A stretch of 64,000 bases of DNA from Mucilaginibacter pedocola (GTDB lineage: Bacteria > Bacteroidota > Bacteroidia > Sphingobacteriales > Sphingobacteriaceae), in NCBI RefSeq assembly GCF_002013915.1, contig NZ_MBTF01000023.1, forward strand, positions 310,001-374,000. The letters are read 5' to 3'. Of the stretch, positions 32,750-41,679 are shown in pieces (the stretch's first letter is position 1; each line of letters opens with the position of its first letter). A model generated the notes under the pieces. It saw only the letters and a list, made by a program, of their open reading frames with translations. It did not search any database and was not told the origin of the DNA. A program made the translations under genes and the position numbers.

Positions 32750-33628
32750 ATGATAGAATTGCCTGTAGTGCCCGCAAACCAACCGCAACGTAAGCCAGAC
32801 TGGCTTAGGGTTAGGCTCCCGGTAGGGAAAGAATATGCCCATGTACGCGGTTTGGTTGATACGCATAAGCTTCACACCATTTGCGAGAGCGGTAACTGCC
32901 CTAACATGGGCGAGTGCTGGGGTGCCGGCACGGCAACTTTTATGATATTGGGTAACATTTGTACCCGCAGCTGCTCGTTTTGCGCAGTAGCCACCGGCCG
33001 CCCGCTGGCTGTTGATACCGACGAGCCCAACCGTGTAGCCAACTCGGTGAAACTGATGCAGGTAAAGCATTGCGTAATAACTTCGGTCGACCGTGATGAC
33101 CTGAAAGATGGTGGCTCTATTATTTGGGCAGAAACCATCAATGCCATCCGCCGCGAAAGCCCGGAGACTACTTTAGAAACTCTGCTGCCCGATTTCCGTG
33201 GCAACTGGGATAACCTGGCCCGCGTGCTGGAAACCCGTCCTGAGGTTGTATCGCATAATCTGGAAACCGTTCGCCGCTTAACCCGCGAAGTACGCATACA
33301 GGCAAAATATGACCGTAGTTTAGATGCTTTGCGCCATGTATCAGCAGCGGGGCTGCGTACCAAATCGGGCATAATGCTTGGCTTGGGCGAAACCGAGGCT
33401 GATGTATTAGAGGCAATGGACGACCTGCTGGAGGCCGGTGTGCACATCTTAACGCTTGGCCAGTACCTGCAACCAACCCGTAACCACCACCCGGTTATCG
33501 ACTGGATACACCCCGACCAATTTGCTGCTTACAAAGAGTGGGGTTTAAAGAAAGGATTTAGGTATGTAGAAAGTGGCCCGCTGGTGCGCTCTTCTTATCA
33601 TGCTGAAAAACATTTATTTGAAATGTAG
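32750..33628 (+). CDS. lipA: Lipoyl synthase
   Basis: The 292-residue radical SAM enzyme inserts two sulphurs into octanoyl groups of lipoyl domains. Both iron-sulphur sites are complete: the auxiliary cluster motif CESGNCPNMGEC and the radical SAM motif CTRSCSFC. The C-terminal region has the conserved serine ligand context (SGPLVRSSYHA). Length is normal. The promoter box abuts the start codon. A sigma/anti-sigma pair follows after 26 bp but probably has its own control. Confidence 0.97.
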   Translation: MIELPVVPANQPQRKPDWLRVRLPVGKEYAHVRGLVDTHKLHTICESGNCPNMGECWGAGTATFMILGNICTRSCSFCAVATGRPLAVDTDEPNRVANSVKLMQVKHCVITSVDRDDLKDGGSIIWAETINAIRRESPETTLETLLPDFRGNWDNLARVLETRPEVVSHNLETVRRLTREVRIQAKYDRSLDALRHVSAAGLRTKSGIMLGLGETEADVLEAMDDLLEAGVHILTLGQYLQPTRNHHPVIDWIHPDQFAAYKEWGLKKGFRYVESGPLVRSSYHAEKHLFEM

Positions 33629-33654
33629 GTTTTCCTTTCTATATTTCCTGCCGA

Positions 33655-34206
33655 TTGAGCAAAAAACGAAAAATATCCCTAACCGAAGACGAGCTGGTAT
33701 CGGCATTGCGTAACCGTGAGAAAATTGCGGTAGAAGCTTTGTACGATATGTACTCGGCTTCTTTGTTCGGTGTTATCTCCCGTATCATCCCTGATACTAC
33801 GGCTGCCGAAGATGTTTTGCAGGAAACTTTTGTAAAAATTTGGAATTCTTTTTCGGGCTATAGTTCAGAAAAAGGGCGGTTATTTACCTGGATGGTGAAT
33901 ATTGCCCGCAACTTGGCCATTGATAAAGTACGTTCGAAAGATTTTAAGAATCAGGCCAAAAACCATGAGCTCGAAAATAACGTAACTTTCATTGACGAAC
34001 AAAGGAATACAGTTTACAAACCTGAGCTGCTCGGAATAAAGGAGTTAGTGTCTACCCTAAAGCCCGATCAAAAGTCGATTCTTGATCTGGTGTATTTTAA
34101 AGGTTATACCCATGTGGAAGCCGCCGAAGAACTTGGCGTTCCGTTGGGCACCATAAAAACAAGGTTAAGGATGGCCATTCTGCAGCTCAGAAAACATTTT
34201 AATTGA
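33655..34206 (+). CDS. ECF-type RNA polymerase sigma factor
   Basis: The 183-residue protein begins at TTG 33655; no ATG gives a complete region 2. Region 2 (about 25-95) has ALYDMYSASLFGVISRIIPD, AEDVLQETFVKIWNSFSGY and GRLFTWMVNIARNLAIDKVR. Region 4 (about 125-178) has LVYFKGYTHVEAAEELGVPL and GTIKTRLRMAILQLRK. The next gene, overlapping by 4 bp, is an RskA-like anti-sigma factor, so the pair forms a SigK/RskA-type module. Target genes are not evident in the window. Confidence 0.92.
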   Translation: MSKKRKISLTEDELVSALRNREKIAVEALYDMYSASLFGVISRIIPDTTAAEDVLQETFVKIWNSFSGYSSEKGRLFTWMVNIARNLAIDKVRSKDFKNQAKNHELENNVTFIDEQRNTVYKPELLGIKELVSTLKPDQKSILDLVYFKGYTHVEAAEELGVPLGTIKTRLRMAILQLRKHFN

Positions 34207-35066
34207 AAGTGGAAAACATCGAGGAGTATATTGAATCGGGGATATTGGAACTTTATGTTCTTGGGCAATTAAGCCCGGAAGAAAAGTTGCAGGTGGAGGA
34301 GATGGCCGCTAAACACACTGCCGTGAGGGCTGAAATCACCGAAATTGAGCAGGCGATGGAGTTTTACGCCGCAGCACACGCTGTAGAACCCGCAGCATTG
34401 CTGGAGCAAAAAATTAACGGCACACTGGTAACTAACCTGGCCGACGACCGTATTTTTACTAACGGGCATACCCGTACCGAAGAAATATTTGAAGATGATG
34501 AGCTGGTAACCGATAACGTGGTGCAAATGAATGCTAAATCATCGGGCTTTTATAAGTATGCCTTTGCAGCTTGCCTGGCTTTGCTGCTTGTAAGTATATA
34601 CGCTTTGGTAAACCTTTATAACAAACTGCAGGAAAGCAATACACAGTTAACCGCAATGCAGTTGGATAAGCAGAAAATTGCCAACCAGGTTATACTGAAA
34701 GATAACGAGCTGGATATTTACCGCGACCCAAGCTATAAAGTATTTAAACTGAAAGGCACTACCAAATCGCCGGAGGCATTGTTAACCCTTGCATGGAGCG
34801 CCGATAAACAACGCGTGGTGCTTGATATGAAGAGCATGAAGTTGCCGGAGCATGATAAACAGCACCAATACCAGCTTTGGGCCATTGTAGGCGGCAAACC
34901 TGTAGATTTGGGTGTGTTCGATAAACCGGGCGAAGCAGATACCGCCGGCGTTAAAGAAATGAAATCGGTAGCCAATGCAGAGATGTTTGCGGTAACCGTA
35001 GAGCCGATGGGTGGTAGCGTTAACCCAACTCTTACCGAAATGGTTGTTGCAGGCGCAACAAAATAA
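34203..35066 (+). CDS. RskA-like anti-sigma factor
   Basis: The 287-residue single-pass membrane protein starts at TTG 34203, overlapping the sigma gene. The N-terminal cytoplasmic part (IEEYIESGILELYVLGQLSP, a sigma-binding helical domain without zinc ligands) is followed by a membrane helix at about 116-138 (YAFAACLALLLVSIYALV) and a periplasmic coiled coil. The RskA C-terminal domain has LTLAWSADKQRVVLDMKSMK, YQLWAIVGGKPVDLGVFDKP and FAVTVEPMGGSVNPT. Such proteins hold the sigma factor until released by proteolysis or a redox signal. A terminator follows. Confidence 0.9.
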   Translation: MKVENIEEYIESGILELYVLGQLSPEEKLQVEEMAAKHTAVRAEITEIEQAMEFYAAAHAVEPAALLEQKINGTLVTNLADDRIFTNGHTRTEEIFEDDELVTDNVVQMNAKSSGFYKYAFAACLALLLVSIYALVNLYNKLQESNTQLTAMQLDKQKIANQVILKDNELDIYRDPSYKVFKLKGTTKSPEALLTLAWSADKQRVVLDMKSMKLPEHDKQHQYQLWAIVGGKPVDLGVFDKPGEADTAGVKEMKSVANAEMFAVTVEPMGGSVNPTLTEMVVAGATK

Positions 35067-35091
35067 TAGTAAGGCTTTTATGAAAAACAGC

Positions 35092-35131
35092 AAAGCCCCG
35101 GTTCGTGAAAACGGACCGGGGCTTTTTTTAT
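35092..35131 (+). terminator. Terminator of the sigma/anti-sigma operon
   Basis: A 15-bp stem (AAAGCCCCGGTTCGT/ACGGACCGGGGCTTT, one G-T pair) with a GAAA loop and T run. Confidence 0.95.
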
Positions 35132-35255
35132 ACTTATTAAAAACTAAAAATAATTTATGCTGTTAGAGTAACTATTATATATCTCATACGTCATATATAT
35201 ACAAAACAACATAGAAGTATTTAGTTCTTTATAAGATCAGTTAATAGTTAATAAG

Positions 35256-35292
35256 AAAAAAGGGGATGTTTGATACTTACGTCCCCTTTTTT
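35256..35292 (-). terminator. Terminator of nnr
   Basis: Minus-strand hairpin AAAAAAGGGGA/TCCCCTTTTTT with a 15-nt loop, at the stop codon of nnr. The AT-rich 130 bp between the two terminators shows nothing else. Confidence 0.75.
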
Positions 35293-36791
35293 TATGCCTT
35301 TAATTTTGCCATGGTAATAGGTAACTCCTGTATGATCTTGCCAGGGAGGGTAACATTCATGCGGTTAGGTAAAGCCAATTCGTCTCCGGCTTTACCGTGT
35401 ATATAAATACCTAATATACAGGCATCCTGTGGCGAATATTTTTGCGCTAATAAGGCCGAAATAATACCCGTCAATACATCGCCCATGCCACCGGTTGCCA
35501 TTGCCGGGTTGCCTGTGCTGTTAAAATACAACTTTCCTTCAGGCGTAGCAGTTATGGTATAGTCGTTTTTCAGTACAATAATAATGTTCAACTCGGCCGC
35601 CTTATCCTTTGCAGTTTGTATACGCTGCCACCAACTAGTATGCGTACCAAAAAGCCGGTCGAACTCTTTCATATGCGGCGTAAGAACGCTTCCTGCCGGA
35701 AGTTTTTTCAATAGCGTTTTATTTTCCGAGAGCAGATTTAGTGCATCAGCATCAACCACAATTGGCTTCTTATAATTTTTAAGAATAGCTTTTAGTAATT
35801 TCAGGGCTTCAGTATCTTTACCCAAGCCGGGGCCAATAGCTATGGTGCTGAATTTATCCCACTCGATATCCGGTAGTTTTCCATCCTTGCGGATAATGGC
35901 CATCAGCTCGGGCATGTAGCTGTTCAGCGCTACCAATCCACTTTGCGGAATACAAGCAGTTGTAAGCCCGGCCCCTGCATGCGCGCTGGCGGATGCTGAA
36001 AGCAGGGCTGCTCCCATAGTTTCGTCTTTACCGGCCACAACAAGGGCATGCCCGTAGATGCCCTTATTGCTGAAACGGTGGCGGGCCTTAAAGCGCTGGC
36101 GGATGTCGGCCTCCTGCACGTGTTGGTAAGGTGTATCAACAGAATTAATAAACTCTTCGCTAAGGCCTATCTTTACTACCTCGCAGCAACCAATGTATGG
36201 CCCGGCCTCGGGTAACAGAAAGTTTATCTTAGGCTGCTGAAAGGTTATAGTGATATCTGATCTGAGAATGGTAGCATCCTTGGGTATCTCGCCGTCTGTA
36301 AAAAATCCCGTAGGTACGTCCACTGCTACCACAATTTTGTTGAGGCTGTTCAGGTGGTCAACCAGTTTTTTATAGTCGCCCGCCAATGGTTTATTTAACC
36401 CGCTGCCCAACACGGCATCTATCAGTATATTTGCTTTTTCTTCGGGGAAATTATCGGTCGGCTTTATCTCTAACTGTTTTATTGTGCCGAGGCGTTTCAG
36501 ATTTGTATTAAAATCATCGCTTGCCTTGTCGCTGAAACGGATAATCTTAACGTTAATGAAGGTGTACCCATGCTCATCCAGCAAACGCGTAATGGCCAGC
36601 CCGTCGCCGCCGTTGTTACCTGTGCCGCAGTACACCGATATACTCTGGCTTTTATCCTGAAAATGGTTAATGAACCAACCCACAAAAGCCTTCGATGCCC
36701 GCTCCATCAAATCGATAGACGAGATAGGCTCATGCGCAATGGTATAAGCATCTGCTTCGCGTATTTGGGGGGCAGTTAAAAGAGGTAGCAT
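35292..36791 (-). CDS. nnr: Bifunctional NAD(P)H-hydrate repair enzyme (epimerase and dehydratase)
   Basis: The 499-residue fusion has an N-terminal NAD(P)HX epimerase domain (YjeF_N, about 1-215), with SIDLMERASKAFVGWF, VYCGTGNNGGDGLAITRLL and VVAVDVPTGFFTDG. The C-terminal ADP-dependent dehydratase domain (about 225-495) has GHALVVAGKDETMGAALLSA, AIGPGLGKDTEALKLL, VLTPHMKEFDRLFG and the nucleotide-binding GNPAMATGGMGDVLTGIISA. It repairs damaged NAD(P)H hydrates. The fused form is the usual one in bacteria. It lies 45 bp after the YoeB gene on the same strand but has its own terminator. Confidence 0.95.
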   Translation of the reverse strand: MLPLLTAPQIREADAYTIAHEPISSIDLMERASKAFVGWFINHFQDKSQSISVYCGTGNNGGDGLAITRLLDEHGYTFINVKIIRFSDKASDDFNTNLKRLGTIKQLEIKPTDNFPEEKANILIDAVLGSGLNKPLAGDYKKLVDHLNSLNKIVVAVDVPTGFFTDGEIPKDATILRSDITITFQQPKINFLLPEAGPYIGCCEVVKIGLSEEFINSVDTPYQHVQEADIRQRFKARHRFSNKGIYGHALVVAGKDETMGAALLSASASAHAGAGLTTACIPQSGLVALNSYMPELMAIIRKDGKLPDIEWDKFSTIAIGPGLGKDTEALKLLKAILKNYKKPIVVDADALNLLSENKTLLKKLPAGSVLTPHMKEFDRLFGTHTSWWQRIQTAKDKAAELNIIIVLKNDYTITATPEGKLYFNSTGNPAMATGGMGDVLTGIISALLAQKYSPQDACILGIYIHGKAGDELALPNRMNVTLPGKIIQELPITMAKLKA

Positions 36792-36836
36792 ATAATGCTA
36801 AGGTATTAGTTTGGGGAATTGTTTGGTATGCCAAAA

Positions 36837-37091
36837 TCAATAATGATATCTGCATTGCAAAATGACAATAGAGTCATTTTCGATCTTATATACTATTCGA
36901 TGTTCTAAATTAATTCGCCGGGACCACCAACCCGCGAGATTGTGTTTTAACGGCTCAGGTTTGCCGCTACCTTCAAATGGAGTTCGATCAATTTCCTTTA
37001 CCAAAGCATTGATCTTTCTCAGGGTTGTCTTATCGGTACTTTGCCAGTATAGATAATCCTCCCACCCTTGGTCAAGAAAGACTATCTTCAT
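36837..37091 (-). CDS. yoeB: Txe/YoeB-family mRNA interferase toxin
   Basis: The 84-residue toxin has the length of E. coli YoeB and ends with the catalytic pair His83-Tyr84 (CRYHY). Other family motifs are MKIVFLDQGWEDYLYWQSTD, PFEGSGKPEPLKHNLAGWWS and RRINLEHRIVYKI (with the catalytic Arg). YoeB cleaves mRNA at the ribosomal A site. Its start overlaps the stop of the antitoxin by 4 bp. The full set of catalytic residues implies an active toxin. Confidence 0.95.
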   Translation of the reverse strand: MKIVFLDQGWEDYLYWQSTDKTTLRKINALVKEIDRTPFEGSGKPEPLKHNLAGWWSRRINLEHRIVYKIENDSIVILQCRYHY

Positions 37092-37342
37092 TCTTCTATC
37101 AGGTTTCTTTCTTTAGCTAAGCCTTTTTCATAATCCTCAATTCCTTGTAGTAAACGAAGTGCGTTTTTCGGGCTTTTTAAGAGGTAGAAAGTTTCCTCCA
37201 TACTTTCATAATCTGATTTTGAAAGAACGACCACATCTTCACCATTTGCGCTGGTGACAAAAAGCGGCGTATGATTATTCCGAACTTTATCTAAGTACGA
37301 CTTAAGCTGTTGCCTAAATGAAGTGAAAGTTGTTACCTGCAT
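37088..37342 (-). CDS. yefM: YefM/Phd-family antitoxin
   Basis: The 84-residue antitoxin is the first gene of the toxin-antitoxin pair. The N-terminal Phd/YefM DNA-binding fold is visible (MQVTTFTSFRQQLKSYLDKV, NGEDVVVLSKSDYESMEETF), and the C-terminal part (LRLLQGIEDYEKGLAKERNL) is the toxin-neutralising segment. A perfect palindrome with TGTACA cores 34 bp upstream is a likely operator. The operon order antitoxin then toxin, with overlap, is standard. Confidence 0.94.
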   Translation of the reverse strand: MQVTTFTSFRQQLKSYLDKVRNNHTPLFVTSANGEDVVVLSKSDYESMEETFYLLKSPKNALRLLQGIEDYEKGLAKERNLIEE

Positions 37343-37375
37343 GTTTTTTGATTTTATATAAAATTAGATATAATT

Positions 37376-37407
37376 AAATACATGTACAAGTTTGTGTACA
37401 TGTATTT
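37376..37407. promoter_or_regulatory. Putative YefM operator: 13-bp perfect palindrome with TGTACA cores
   Basis: AAATACATGTACA (37376-37388) and TGTACATGTATTT (37395-37407) are exact reverse complements with a 6-nt spacer. E. coli YefM binds palindromes with a TGTACA core, so this is the likely autoregulatory site. Confidence 0.75.
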
Positions 37408-37434
37408 GGCGGAATGAAATACTCACACGCAAGT

Positions 37435-38154
37435 TTACTTCCTCGCCACTCCAATCATCACTCCAAACTCACCATCCAATTGCACCCAATTCTTCCCCGG
37501 CAAATAAGCGCGTGATACAAAGCCATCCAAATACAAAGCGTTTTTACAGCCTTGCTGCTTAAAGTAATTGGCCAGATCGTAGAAATTAACAGGTTGTTTA
37601 GATAGCACGAATAAAACGCTGCCATCGGGTAATATCCCCACACCGTTGCGGATATTCTTGTTGGGAGAGCTCTCTTTTAGCGCCGGATGTATCTCGCCAT
37701 TAATAACCAGCATGGGCCCCGATTGTGTGGCGTATTTGATTTGCCCGTTATCTTTAAAGTTGGGCGTTGTGCAAACAGCAGCGGTGTTGTTTTTGGTGAT
37801 ATAGAAAACACCGTTCGGTTTGAGGTAAAAGTTACCGTTTGCAGTTCCGGTATCTAATGGTGATAGCGTTTTGCCATTCTCAATATACAAGCCCACCGGC
37901 GTGTCATCCGGCTTATACATACCACCATTCATGGCGAATAGTAATTGTTGCTTATTACTTTCTACTGCTGTTTTCAGGTTTTGAAGGCTGCCGAAGTTTT
38001 GCCCCTTTGTATTGCGCCAATAGAGCTTTAACTCTTGTTTCTTCGGATCAACGCGGTAAGTGAGTAAGGTATCATTATCTTGCGCGAATGCAGAAGAGCT
38101 GTACGCTACGAGGAGTGATATAATTGCGGATAGAAAAACTCTGCTGTGCTTCAT
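37435..38154 (-). CDS. Phosphodiester glycosidase (NAGPA/DUF2233) family protein, exported
   Basis: The 239-residue protein starts at ATG 38154 (a TTG four codons upstream is less likely). The signal peptide ends near SAFAQ. The family core is visible: LLFAMNGGMYKPDDTPVGLY, GNFYLKPNGVFYITK, YATQSGPMLVINGEIHP, RNGVGILPDGSVLFVLSK and NALYLDGFVSRAYLP. Members include the mammalian uncovering enzyme and bacterial GlcNAc-1-phosphodiesterases. Here it could trim glycosyl phosphodiesters in the periplasm. The start codon lies inside a 14-bp inverted repeat (38123-38167). Confidence 0.87.
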   Translation of the reverse strand: MKHSRVFLSAIISLLVAYSSSAFAQDNDTLLTYRVDPKKQELKLYWRNTKGQNFGSLQNLKTAVESNKQQLLFAMNGGMYKPDDTPVGLYIENGKTLSPLDTGTANGNFYLKPNGVFYITKNNTAAVCTTPNFKDNGQIKYATQSGPMLVINGEIHPALKESSPNKNIRNGVGILPDGSVLFVLSKQPVNFYDLANYFKQQGCKNALYLDGFVSRAYLPGKNWVQLDGEFGVMIGVARK

Positions 38155-38167
38155 TTCTATCCGCAAT
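38123..38167 (-). promoter_or_regulatory. Hairpin over the start codon of the phosphodiester glycosidase gene
   Basis: ATTGCGGATAGAAA (38123-38136) and TTTCTATCCGCAAT (38154-38167) are perfect reverse complements. In the mRNA the left arm ends at the ATG and the right arm lies in the signal-peptide codons, so folding would occlude translation initiation. Confidence 0.55.
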
Positions 38168-38179
38168 ATACTTTATTGT

Positions 38180-41026
38180 TTATTTGATGTTCATCTCCTT
38201 TTTCAGGAAACGGCCGGTAAAGCTGTCTTTCACTTTGCACAAACCTTCGGGTGTGCCGCTGTACAATATCTTACCACCGCCCGATCCGCCTTCGGGCCCA
38301 AGGTCTATCACGTGGTCAACTACTTTTATTACATCCAGGTTATGCTCAATCACTAATACGGTATTGCCTTTATCAACCAATTGGTTTATTACGCCCAGCA
38401 ATACGTTAATATCCTCGAAGTGCAAGCCTGTTGTAGGCTCATCCAGTATGTAGAAGGTGTTACCCGTGTCTTTTTTAGAAAGCTCGGTAGCCAGTTTTAC
38501 GCGTTGCGCTTCCCCGCCCGATAGGGTGGTTGATGCCTGCCCGAGGGTGATATAACCCAAACCTACATCGTTTAGGGTTTTTACTTTACGGTAGATAGCC
38601 GGGATATGCTCAAAGAATGGCGTAGCATCTTCGATACTCATATCCAGCACATCGCTTATGGATTTGCCACGATAGCGTACTTCCAGCGTTTCGCGGTTGT
38701 AGCGGCGGCCTCCGCATTCTTCGCAAGGCACTTGCACATCGGGCAGGAAGTTCATTTCAATTACCTTTTGCCCTGCGCCCTGGCAGGTTTCGCAACGCCC
38801 GCCTTTTACGTTGAACGAGAAACGCCCCGGCTTGTAACCGCGTATGCGCGACTCGGGCAACGCCACGAATAGGTTACGAATATCCGAGAAAACACCGGTG
38901 TAAGTAGCCGGATTACTCCTTGGCGTACGGCCAATAGGTGTTTGGTCTATCTCGATAACTTTATCAATATTATCCAACCCTTCTATCGCCTCATAAGGCA
39001 GCGGATGCTTTTTGGCGCGGAAGAAATGGTGGTTAAGGATAGGGTAAAGCGTCTCGGTTATCAAGCTTGATTTGCCACTACCCGACACCCCGGTAATACC
39101 AATGAGTTTCCCCAACGGAAAATCTACCGATACCTTCTTCAGGTTATGCCCAGTTGCTTTCTTCAGGCTCAGTGTTTTGCCATTGCCTTCGCGGCGTTTT
39201 TGGGGGATGGCTATTTCCTTTTCGCCATTGATGTATGATGTAGTAAGCGTATGCTTGGCCATCAGCTGTGCGGGAGTGCCTTCGGCTACTACAGTGCCCC
39301 CGTGTACACCGGCTGCCGGTCCCATGTCTATCACGTGGTCGGCCTCCAGTATCATATCTTTATCGTGCTCTACCACCAACACGGTATTGCCCAGGTCGCG
39401 CAGGTTTTTGAGGGCATTTATCAGTCGCTCGTTATCGCGCTGGTGCAGGCCTATGCTTGGCTCATCCAAAATGTACATCACATTCATCAGTTGAGAGCCT
39501 ATTTGTGTAGCCAGCCTGATACGCTGCGCCTCGCCACCTGATAATGTTTTGGCGGTACGGTCGAGTGTTAAATAACTCAAGCCCACATCCAGTAAAAAGC
39601 CAATGCGGGCGCGTATCTCTTTCAGTATTTCTTTGGCAATTACATTCTGGCGTTCGGTGAGGCGGTCTTCCAAACCATCGTACCACTTGCTCAGCGTGGT
39701 AATATCCATAGTAGCCAGTTCGAAGATGTTCTTCTCGTCAACCTTAAAGTGCAGCGATTCCTTTTTCAATCTTGCGCCTTCGCAGGTAGGGCAGGTGCGG
39801 AGTACGCGGTAATTCTCCATATCATCCATCCCTTCGTCGCTGCGGCGTTCCTGCTGCTCTTCCAGCATGCGCACTATACCGTCGAAAGTTATCTGGTAGT
39901 TCTGCACGTTCCATTTATTGTACTCCACCGCTACCGATATCATATCCGGCGAACCATTCAGTATGATATCCAATTGCTCGCGGGTAAGTTTTTCTATAGG
40001 TGTGCTCAGGCTGAACTCGTATTTTTTGGCAAGGGCCTTTAGTACCTGGAATATCCAGGTTTCGCGGTATTCGCCAATGGGTGCAAGCCCGCCGTTCATG
40101 ATGCTCAATTTGGGGTTCGGTACTACCGAAGCTTCATCCACCTCGAAAATATACCCTAAACCATTACACTTTTCGCAGGCGCCATAGGGTGAGTTGAACG
40201 AGAAGGTATTGGGTTGCGGCTCATCATACGAGATGCCCGAAACCGGGTCCATCAAATACTTGCTGAAGTAAGCTACATTATTGTCCCTATCGGCGATGCG
40301 GATGATGCCCTTAGCGATCTTTAATGCTTGCTGCACGCTTTGGTAAAGGCGCTTGCTGTCGGCTTCGCTGATCACCAAACGATCCACAACAATATCAATA
40401 TCGTGAATTTTGTAGCGGTCTACCTGCATTTTGGGCTCTACGTCCATTATTTCGCCGTCTACATACACCTTTAAAAAGCCCTGCTTGCGTATACTCTCAA
40501 ACAGTTCGCGGTAGTGGCCTTTACGCGCTTTTACTACAGGTGCCAGGATGTTCACCGGTTGCCCGTCGAATTTTTCGGCAATGGTACGCAGTATCTGGTC
40601 TTCGCTCATGCGCTCCATTTTTTCGCCGGTGGTGTAGCTGTAGGCATCACCTGCGCGGGCAAAAAGCAGGCGCATAAAATCGTATATCTCGGTAATGGTA
40701 CCCACGGTACTGCGCGGGTTTTTGCTGGTAGTTTTTTGCTCGATGGCAATAACAGGGCTTAAGCCTGAAACTTTATCCACATCGGGCCGCTCCATACCGC
40801 CCATAAACTGGCGCGAGTAGGCCGAAAATGTTTCCATATAACGTCGCTGCCCCTCGGCATAAATAGTATCAAATGCCAGCGACGATTTACCGCTACCGCT
40901 CAACCCGGTAATAACCACCAGCTTGTTTCGCGGGAACGATACATCAATATTTTTAAGGTTATGCACCCGGGCACCATACACTTCCACTTCGCTTTGTTCG
41001 CCCAGGTCTATAGTTTGTTCGCTCAT
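38180..41026 (-). CDS. uvrA: Excinuclease ABC subunit A
   Basis: The 948-residue damage-recognition ATPase of nucleotide excision repair. It has two ABC modules: Walker A GLSGSGKSSLAFDTIYAEGQ (about 43-62) and GVSGSGKSSLITETLYP, the signatures LSGGEAQRIRLATQIGS and LSGGEAQRVKLATEL, and Walker B ILDEPSIGLHQRD and ILDEPTTGLHFED. Zinc-finger cysteines are present (CEKCNGLGY, CPTCEGARL, CETCQGAGQ, CEECGGRRY). I chose ATG 41026 (MSEQTID) over an upstream GTG. A -7 box TATATTTG lies at 41102-41095 on the minus strand. Confidence 0.98.
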   Translation of the reverse strand: MSEQTIDLGEQSEVEVYGARVHNLKNIDVSFPRNKLVVITGLSGSGKSSLAFDTIYAEGQRRYMETFSAYSRQFMGGMERPDVDKVSGLSPVIAIEQKTTSKNPRSTVGTITEIYDFMRLLFARAGDAYSYTTGEKMERMSEDQILRTIAEKFDGQPVNILAPVVKARKGHYRELFESIRKQGFLKVYVDGEIMDVEPKMQVDRYKIHDIDIVVDRLVISEADSKRLYQSVQQALKIAKGIIRIADRDNNVAYFSKYLMDPVSGISYDEPQPNTFSFNSPYGACEKCNGLGYIFEVDEASVVPNPKLSIMNGGLAPIGEYRETWIFQVLKALAKKYEFSLSTPIEKLTREQLDIILNGSPDMISVAVEYNKWNVQNYQITFDGIVRMLEEQQERRSDEGMDDMENYRVLRTCPTCEGARLKKESLHFKVDEKNIFELATMDITTLSKWYDGLEDRLTERQNVIAKEILKEIRARIGFLLDVGLSYLTLDRTAKTLSGGEAQRIRLATQIGSQLMNVMYILDEPSIGLHQRDNERLINALKNLRDLGNTVLVVEHDKDMILEADHVIDMGPAAGVHGGTVVAEGTPAQLMAKHTLTTSYINGEKEIAIPQKRREGNGKTLSLKKATGHNLKKVSVDFPLGKLIGITGVSGSGKSSLITETLYPILNHHFFRAKKHPLPYEAIEGLDNIDKVIEIDQTPIGRTPRSNPATYTGVFSDIRNLFVALPESRIRGYKPGRFSFNVKGGRCETCQGAGQKVIEMNFLPDVQVPCEECGGRRYNRETLEVRYRGKSISDVLDMSIEDATPFFEHIPAIYRKVKTLNDVGLGYITLGQASTTLSGGEAQRVKLATELSKKDTGNTFYILDEPTTGLHFEDINVLLGVINQLVDKGNTVLVIEHNLDVIKVVDHVIDLGPEGGSGGGKILYSGTPEGLCKVKDSFTGRFLKKEMNIK

Positions 41027-41274
41027 ATATGCTTTGGAAAACGTATAAAGCACAGGCTGGTTTGCATATCGGTACTCTATACTAAAAATTTTGGCAAATA
41101 TACTTAAAAACAGCGGTGTTTCATAGGGTTAGCTATGAAGCGAATGGTGGTTTAATGTAAAATTTTGGCAGGAAAATGCTACTAAAAGGTTTATGCGCCT
41201 TTGGGAGGTACCGGGATAGATTTGGCAACTATCAAAAAGTTGTCAAATCTTAGCAAGGTGTTAAACCTTTCCTA

Positions 41275-41679
41275 TTGTCCTTAGTCAAAACTCCGAAAAC
41301 CACAACGCCCTCACATGAAAAACATCTACTCGCTTTGGCAATTGCCGCTTTGCCCTGCATGGCACTTGCCCAAACCGATTCTACAAAAACAAACATCATC
41401 GCCCCTGCATCTGCCCATAACCTTGCCACCGAAGAATACGCCTCCATTTCGCCGGTAACTAAATTCATGAGTGATAATATTACCTTGCTTATTGAAGGTA
41501 TGCCCGATCTTTACACATACGATAAAGAATTGCTGAACGAAAAACGCAAACCTATGGTATTTGCCAATATGGTAGAAGCTCTTAACTATATGGCCCGGCT
41601 GGGCGGCTGGCAATTTGTTAACACCTATAACGACGGTAAAGGCTTGCATTATTTGCTGAAAAGGCCTGTCGCTAAATAA
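41275..41679 (+). CDS. Secreted hypothetical protein with a start-proximal frameshift (or TTG start)
   Basis: The frame carries a good signal sequence (HLLALAIAALPCMALAQ) and a 95-residue mature part, MSDNITLLIEGMPDLYTYDK, then LGGWQFVNTYNDGKGLHYLL. The in-frame start is a TTG at 41275 that would add a 14-residue leader. An ATG at 41315 with the right spacing is out of frame by one base. It is followed by AAAAA (41318-41322). One more A would give MKKHLLALAIA, a textbook signal peptide. I therefore suspect a 1-nt deletion in this A run, either real or a sequence error. The family is not recognised. Protein secondary structure looks like a small beta/alpha domain. Confidence 0.6.
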   Translation: MSLVKTPKTTTPSHEKHLLALAIAALPCMALAQTDSTKTNIIAPASAHNLATEEYASISPVTKFMSDNITLLIEGMPDLYTYDKELLNEKRKPMVFANMVEALNYMARLGGWQFVNTYNDGKGLHYLLKRPVAK

